A DNA stretch of 64,000 nucleotides, taken from Amborella trichopoda. Its lineage: Eukaryota > Streptophyta > Magnoliopsida > Amborellales > Amborellaceae. The stretch's first letter is position 1. Each line of letters opens with the position of its first letter. The notes under the pieces were generated by a model. The model was not told the origin of the DNA, searched no databases, and saw only the letters and a list, made by a program, of their open reading frames with translations. Location of the stretch: NCBI RefSeq assembly GCF_000471905.2, contig NW_006499997.1, positions 4,237,197 through 4,301,196 on the forward strand, written 5' to 3'. This document shows positions 58,961 through 64,000 of this stretch, in pieces. Position numbers and translations under genes: made by a program.

Positions 58961-59330
58961 AGATGAGGCAACATAACCGAGTTTCATAAGTGCATCAGCC
59001 TACGAATTTATCCTTCTGGGGATGTGACTCAGGGATACGTCTTTGAAGGCCATATACAATTTTGCAGTGTCGTGATAAAGCTTGAGAGTGTCTTTTCTCA
59101 CATCATAGATCCCTTTGAGTTGTCGGATAACCAACTCAGAGTCGCCATAGATCTTAAGCTGCTCCAAGTCGAGATCGAAGGCTATCTCCAGTCTGATTAT
59201 AAGGGCCTAATATTCTACTTCATTATGAAAACTGACTTGAGCGAGAGAGAGAGAAAGTGGCAATACTCCTCTCAGAGTCAGGAATACTACTCCGACACCT
59301 CCTCGATCTGATTGGAAAGCTCCGTCAAAG
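58960..59330 (-). pseudogene. Archaeal-type RNase H of E2
   Basis: Minus-strand reading gives GGVGVVFLTLRGVLPLSLSL, then LKIYGDSELVIRQLKGIYDV, and SHIPRRIN ahead of an ADAL block. The GDSELVIRQL block and the H-PR-N block are typical of the second RNase H found after the normal one in Tat/Ogre elements. RNase H removes the RNA template strand. It is broken. Confidence 0.8.
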
Positions 59331-61002
59331 AAAACTTCCACACATGAACAGGTCAGCATAGGATACTTCTTCATCAGGGAGGTTGCTTGATAGAGGAGAC
59401 TCTGCCGGTACGGGATGTGCCACGAGAAAGTCGGCTAAGGCCTGGCCCTTGTTGGCCTTCTGTGGTACATACATGATATAGAACTCCATCAGCAATAATG
59501 CCCACTTAGCAAGGCGTCCCGACAAGAGGAATTTTACAGGATCAGCTTTTGATATAAGTTTCACTTCATGACCAAGTAAGTAGAGTTTTTATACTGCGAA
59601 GATCAGGGCTAGACACATCTTTTCTATTGGGTGATAATTCTTCTCGGCCCCTTGCATCCTGCGGCTGAGGTAATCTAACATAATCTCTTTTCCCTCTTCA
59701 TTGTTTTGCGCCAACAATGCTCTGAGTGACTCGTTGAAAGCAGTCACGTATAGAATGAGGGGTTTTCCCAATACTGGTATAGAGAGTATTAGAGGGTTGA
59801 ATAAATAATGCTTGATGTCGTCAAGGGCTGCCTGACATGCTTCATCCCGGATGAATGGTGTGTCTTTCTTTAGCAGGTGTGTAAAGGGCTTACAATGACC
59901 AGAGAGGTTCAAGATGAACCTGCGGATGTACTTCAGTTTCCCCTGGAGGGAGCGCAGTTCTCTAAGTGTAGTAGGTGATGGAATTTCTTGGATTGCGTTG
60001 ATCATAACTGGCTCAACTTCAAGTCCTCGATGCCTGACGATGAACACCAAGAATTTTTCGGTGCGCATGCCCAAAGCGCATTTTAGCGGGTTCATTTTAA
60101 GTTGATGAAGATGCAACCACTCGAATACCTTTTCAAGGTCTCTCATGTGAACATCCGTCTCTTCAGATTTTACCACCAAATCATCTACATAGCATTCCAC
60201 TTATTTATGTATCATGTCTTTGAAAATGATTGTCATTGCTCTCTGGTATGTGGCGCCAACATTCTTTAATCCAAAAGGCATCATTGTATAACATAAGACC
60301 CCTTTTGGAGTTAAGAATGCAGTGGCCTCTTATCTTCAAGCGCCATCCTTAACTGATTATACTCGGATTATCTATCCATGAAGGAAAATATTTGACCGTG
60401 AGTTGTAGAGTCGATGAGCATCTTGATGAATGAAAACGAGAAGTCATCCTTAGGACAGGCGGTATTCAAATCGTGAAGTCAATACACAACCTGATTTGAC
60501 CATTCTTCTTCTTGACCAGAACGACATTTGCTAGCCATTTCGGGTACTTGACTTCATGGATGAAAGTTGCTTATCTAAGTTTGGTTATCTCGACCTCTAT
60601 CTGTATTTCGATGTCAGGTCTGAACCTTCTTGATTTTTGTTTGACAGGTTTGACAGTCAGAGCAATGCCAAGATGGTGAACAACTACTTGAGGGTCTAAG
60701 CTGCGCATCTCATGATAATGCCAAGAAAATATGTCACAGTTTACTTTCAAGAAGGCAGTGAACTCCTCTTTCTCTTTTGGAGACATACTTGCTGAAATGA
60801 ATGTAGGTCTGAGGTCCTCTTCATCTCCAAGATTTATTTCTTCTAGTTCATCAGCTGCGGCCTTACCACCTTTTTCCCATTCTTCGGGAGCCTCTTGCAA
60901 CTCTTCATCGTTGTTTTCAGAGATCTTTTGATCGCCCTCAAGTGCACAGACCCATGATCCTGACATCTCTACCTCCGATAGAGGCCTAGAGTGGATTATC
61001 AT
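59325..61002 (-). pseudogene. Reverse transcriptase and first RNase H region of E2
   Basis: In element order: SPKEKEEFTAFLKVNCDIFS with HYHEMRSLDPQVVVHHLGI, then CYVDDLVVKSEETDVHMRDL, which holds the catalytic aspartate pair. Next come LHQLKMNPLKCALGMRTEKF and LRSLQGKLKYIRRFILNLSG, then RNase H-like DYLSRRMQGAEKNYHPIEKM and GQALADFLVAHPVP. This wording is characteristic of the Tat lineage. The region is broken in several places. Confidence 0.88.
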
Positions 61003-61255
61003 TTCTACATCTTACCCCACTTGAGGAAAGCAAGGGTTTTCTGTAAATAGAGATTGTTTCTCGGACTGCAGGAGTTCGACTTGGAGATTACAAGGAATTT
61101 GGGATTCAACAATTGTAGTGCAAGATGTGTGCCATTGCGAATCACACGGTCTTTGAGCAGCTATCTGCAGTGTTTGGCCACACTAGTTGGTGCTTCATAG
61201 ACTTGTATCATGTGGCAAGTTTCCTGAGAGTATAAACTTTGCCCCCTTGACTCTC

Positions 61256-62162
61256 TCAAATCCACTGGGGTTTCTTTGGCATCGACTTCTTGCGCTTCTT
61301 TGAAGAAGGTGGCTCTGCCTTGGCTTTAGCTGCGAGGGCATCAACAACTATTAGAAATCCTGCTGCCTGCACCAGAGTTTTCCTCAAGTGCTTTCGTTGC
61401 TTTTTTGTTATGTTTGATCTCACAAATTCTCTATCGAGAGCCTCGAAGTTCGGACATATCAAGGTCGTACCTGCAAGAGACATATATGAGGAAGAATGAG
61501 AAGCAGTAGAAGAAGGAGGAGTAGGGTTAGAAGGTGGAGGACTTTTAAGGTCGTTCCCTTCATCAGACCGCTTTGGGTAACTTTTTACATCATCGATAGA
61601 GTTGGACGAGTCCAGGGGGTCTTTTAGATCTTTCCCTTGCTTAGACCGTTGGGGAGTGCCTATAACATCATCACCCTCATCGGACGTTTGCTGAGTGGGA
61701 GACGGCACAGGAACGTCTTCTTGACAGGACGAAGAAGGAAGGAGGATCATGCCTAGATTAAGTCCAGTAAAGTTGGCAACGAGGAAGGGGCCTGAGAAAT
61801 TACTGCTCGACTGTGGGTTGAGCAGTCTTACTTCTTTGACGAGTAGCCAATGGTGCCCGTCTCTTTCTGGTTTTCTGAAGTGATGTTTGATTTGTCTCAC
61901 AGGGGTGGCAAACGGCACTTGCTTGGAGAACCGCTTCTCGCCTTCGGGACTTGAGTCTGCTTCGGCCATGGTAGATTATCCATGGCTGGGAAGTCGAGTG
62001 TTCCGTAGAGTCTGAGTCATTAATAGGAAGGTCCTGCTTTGTGAGATCCTCTTGGCCCGATGAAGAAGTGATTTGGGGATCACATATGGGGAGGTTGTAA
62101 AATTCTTGACATTCCCGAATCTTCTTTGCCAATATATCAAGGAAAGTTGTGCATTCTAACAA
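61256..62162 (-). pseudogene. Ser/Pro/Lys-rich linker of E2
   Basis: It matches the E1 linker: ILAKKIRECQEFYNLPICDP, DVKSYPKRSDEGNDLKSPPP, TLICPNFEALDREFVRSNI, then KTLVQAAGFLIVVDALAAKA and KKRKKSMPKKP. Low complexity with a basic end; no enzyme motif. Role unknown. It is broken. Confidence 0.65.
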
Positions 62163-62349
62163 GTAATGACCAGTTATCTGATGCTACGGGCACCAACGAT
62201 CTTCAGTCACCTTAGCAAGGCGACGGGGTTGCCTTTCTTACTTCAGGGTGATTATTCCTTCCTGAAGCATTATAATAAAGGAAGAGTAGAGGATACCAGG
62301 CATTTTGTCCTCCTCTTGTATGGTTACGGCACGGGAGGCCTCGGCGACC

Positions 62350-63980
62350 CCAAAGGCCTTCTTTAAGTCTTCAAGCTTTATCTGACCCCTCTGAATCAGG
62401 GCCTCAATAATATCCTTCAGCGTGTAGCAATCATCTATGGGATGATTGATACTCCAATGGTAAGCACAATAATCTTCTTGAGTGTCAAGGCCAGATTGCT
62501 TAGGGAACTTAGTTTCTGGAAGCTAGATCATATTTTGTTCCTATAATAATCGGAACAGTGCAGGGACCCATTCCTTCTCGAAGGGGTAGACTATGCTTGG
62601 TGAAATAATCACCCTGATCAAGGTTGGCTAGTGAAGGTACTCGATTGTACGACTGTTGTTGCTTGCAGGCCTAGGGTGTTACCTTTTTCGTGCTTACCCC
62701 TTTAGAGAGGTCTAATGTTTGGGAGGGAGCCTCCTTTGAAACAGTGACCATGATGGCTGCACTAATTACCCCTTTCTGTTGGATGCCCCATGAGTTATTC
62801 CAAGAGCTACCATTGCCCTGATTGTTTGTTGATGGTTGCCATGTCCCACCATGGTGGTGTGATAAGCGTTCTATGCGGGCTGATTTAGAGATCAACTCTA
62901 ACATGGAGGTCAGATTAGAAGCCGCGACATGTAGAGCGAATTCGGGTCGCATGTTTTGCATGCAAGTTTGGACTACTTCCTTCTCAGGCATAAGACTAGG
63001 ATGGCAGGAAGCCAACTTTCTCCATCTTGATATGAACTGGTCCACAAGATCTTCAGGGTCTTGGGTCAGAGTGAGAATTTCGATGGTTTGAACCTCTCTC
63101 TCGACCTCATAGAAGCATTGATAGAACAGTTTCTCCATCTCTTCCCATGTATGCACCGAGTTTAGAGGAAGTCGGGCATACTATTGGAATGTTAGGCCAC
63201 AAAGGGTCTCAACGAACTGTCGGAGAAGAAGTCTCCCGTCAGCCACTGTTTCCTGACATGCTACCTGGAAGTGGGCGATATGCTGGTTTGGGGAGGTGGT
63301 TCCACACTTATAGTTTGTGGGGAACGGGACCTGATCAATATAGGAGGGGTATGGTCTTTGATAGGGCCTCGCACCCTATATTCCCGGTATTTGTCTGTTC
63401 TTTAGACTATAGGTGACCATAGCGTCAATATCCGACTGAGAGACTAGTTCAGGGACAGAATTGTCTTGTGAGGTAGACAGAGGGGGCTGCCGTGAAGGTA
63501 CACCTTTCGAGTGATGGGAATTGATCTCATGGTTAGCCGATTAGAGTGCAGCGTCAATACGATCGATCGTTTCAATCATCGAATGAACCATATCCTCAAA
63601 CTTGTTCATGTGCTCATCCTGCGTATCATCGGGCTCCCTTACAACCATTACACTGACTGTTTCACTAGGGAGGTCAACGTTAGTGGCAACTGAGGGCTTG
63701 CGAACTTGACGGGTCGTACATGGTAGGTCGGTCAGCAGGGGGGACCAGCATGCCCTGACTAAACTCAACTCTTGTACAAGGATTGCTTTTGGACCGGTTC
63801 TCGACAGTCTTGGGACCGTGGCTGATGAGTGGCAGATACTTCTTCTACGACAGTAACCACAACACAGGGCTCATGGAGTTCTTCTTCAGGCTTCATCGTC
63901 TGAAGGGGGTAAAAGGGATTCAGGTGAAGTGGGTTGTCAAAATTGGCTGTTTTGACTACCTTTATCACCTCCCTTATCAA
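62350..63980 (-). pseudogene. Gag region of E2
   Basis: In element order: PEEELHEPCVVVTVVEEV, SETVSVMVVREPDDTQDEHM, NKFEDMVHSMIETIDRIDA, the middle segment near 63150-63420, TWEEMEKLFYQCFYEVEREV, DQFISRWRKLASCHPSLMPE and QTCMQNMRPEF. A Tat-type C-terminal block follows toward 62400. E1 and E3 carry the same blocks. It is broken in a few places. Confidence 0.82.
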
Positions 63981-64000
63981 AATTCACAGACTGCTATCGT

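Larger units (their letters stand above)
55870..64000 (-). mobile_element. Element E2: Tat-lineage Ty3/gypsy with second RNase H
   Basis: Minus-strand order from the right edge: gag (63980-62350), Ser/Pro-rich linker (62160-61256), reverse transcriptase and RNase H (61002-59325), archaeal-type RNase H (59330-58960), integrase pieces (58960-58260), a 3' region with a 39 bp minisatellite (57722-57915) and region R'. The second RNase H is diagnostic for the Tat lineage. The 5' LTR lies outside the window. It is broken, with ten or more breaks. Confidence 0.85.

Noticed and set aside
59024-59311. 95-codon plus-strand frame
   Set aside because: It is antisense to the archaeal-type RNase H region of E2.

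Overview
This is about 64 kb of plant nuclear DNA made almost wholly of nested, decayed retrotransposons. No intact host gene, tRNA or rRNA gene was recognised. A flowering plant is indicated by four points: chromodomain Ty3/gypsy elements with LTRs of 3 kb or more whose + strand copies begin TGTCACGACCC and lie beside an initiator-Met-tRNA-type primer site; a Tat-lineage Ty3/gypsy pair with a second, archaeal-type RNase H; a plant L1-type LINE; and a plant mobile domain reading frame. The sequence does not fix the species. The density of nested insertions suggests gene-poor heterochromatin of a large genome.

Layout: 1-575, unclassified insertion with a hairpin and a T29 tract. 575-5038, Tekay-like element A (gag and 5' LTR, minus strand), inserted into a Tat-like gag remnant E3 (5039-6130). 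6131-16265, Tekay-like element B (minus strand) with both LTRs and its gag-pol region. 16266-18640, LTR-like repeat F1. 18641-about 21480, 5' half of an L1-type LINE (minus strand). 22160-25740, a chromovirus of another clade (G, minus strand). 25741-27181, repeat F2, related to F1. 27182-35393, Tekay-like element C, whose 5' LTR is cut by element D (35394-42600, Tekay-like). 42601-50600, Tat-lineage element E1 on the plus strand, carrying an antisense plant-mobile-domain-like frame (about 47035-50572). 50600-57240, the facing 3' regions of E1 and of a second Tat-lineage copy E2, separated by a large array of 29-36 bp units. 57240-64000, E2 on the minus strand.

All the LTR elements are fossils. 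The LTR pair of B differs by very roughly 8-10 percent by eye, so it is probably several million years old or more, depending on the substitution rate assumed.

The most interesting signals are not genes. A palindromic hairpin in the Tekay-like LTRs keeps its pairing although the stem sequence changes between copies. Each Tekay-like LTR carries its own minisatellites, including 15 bp arrays near its U3 end. An 11-base array core is shared between a Tekay-like LTR and the Tat 3' region. The antisense PMD-like frame starts about 70 bp from a repeat block of the Tat 3' region.
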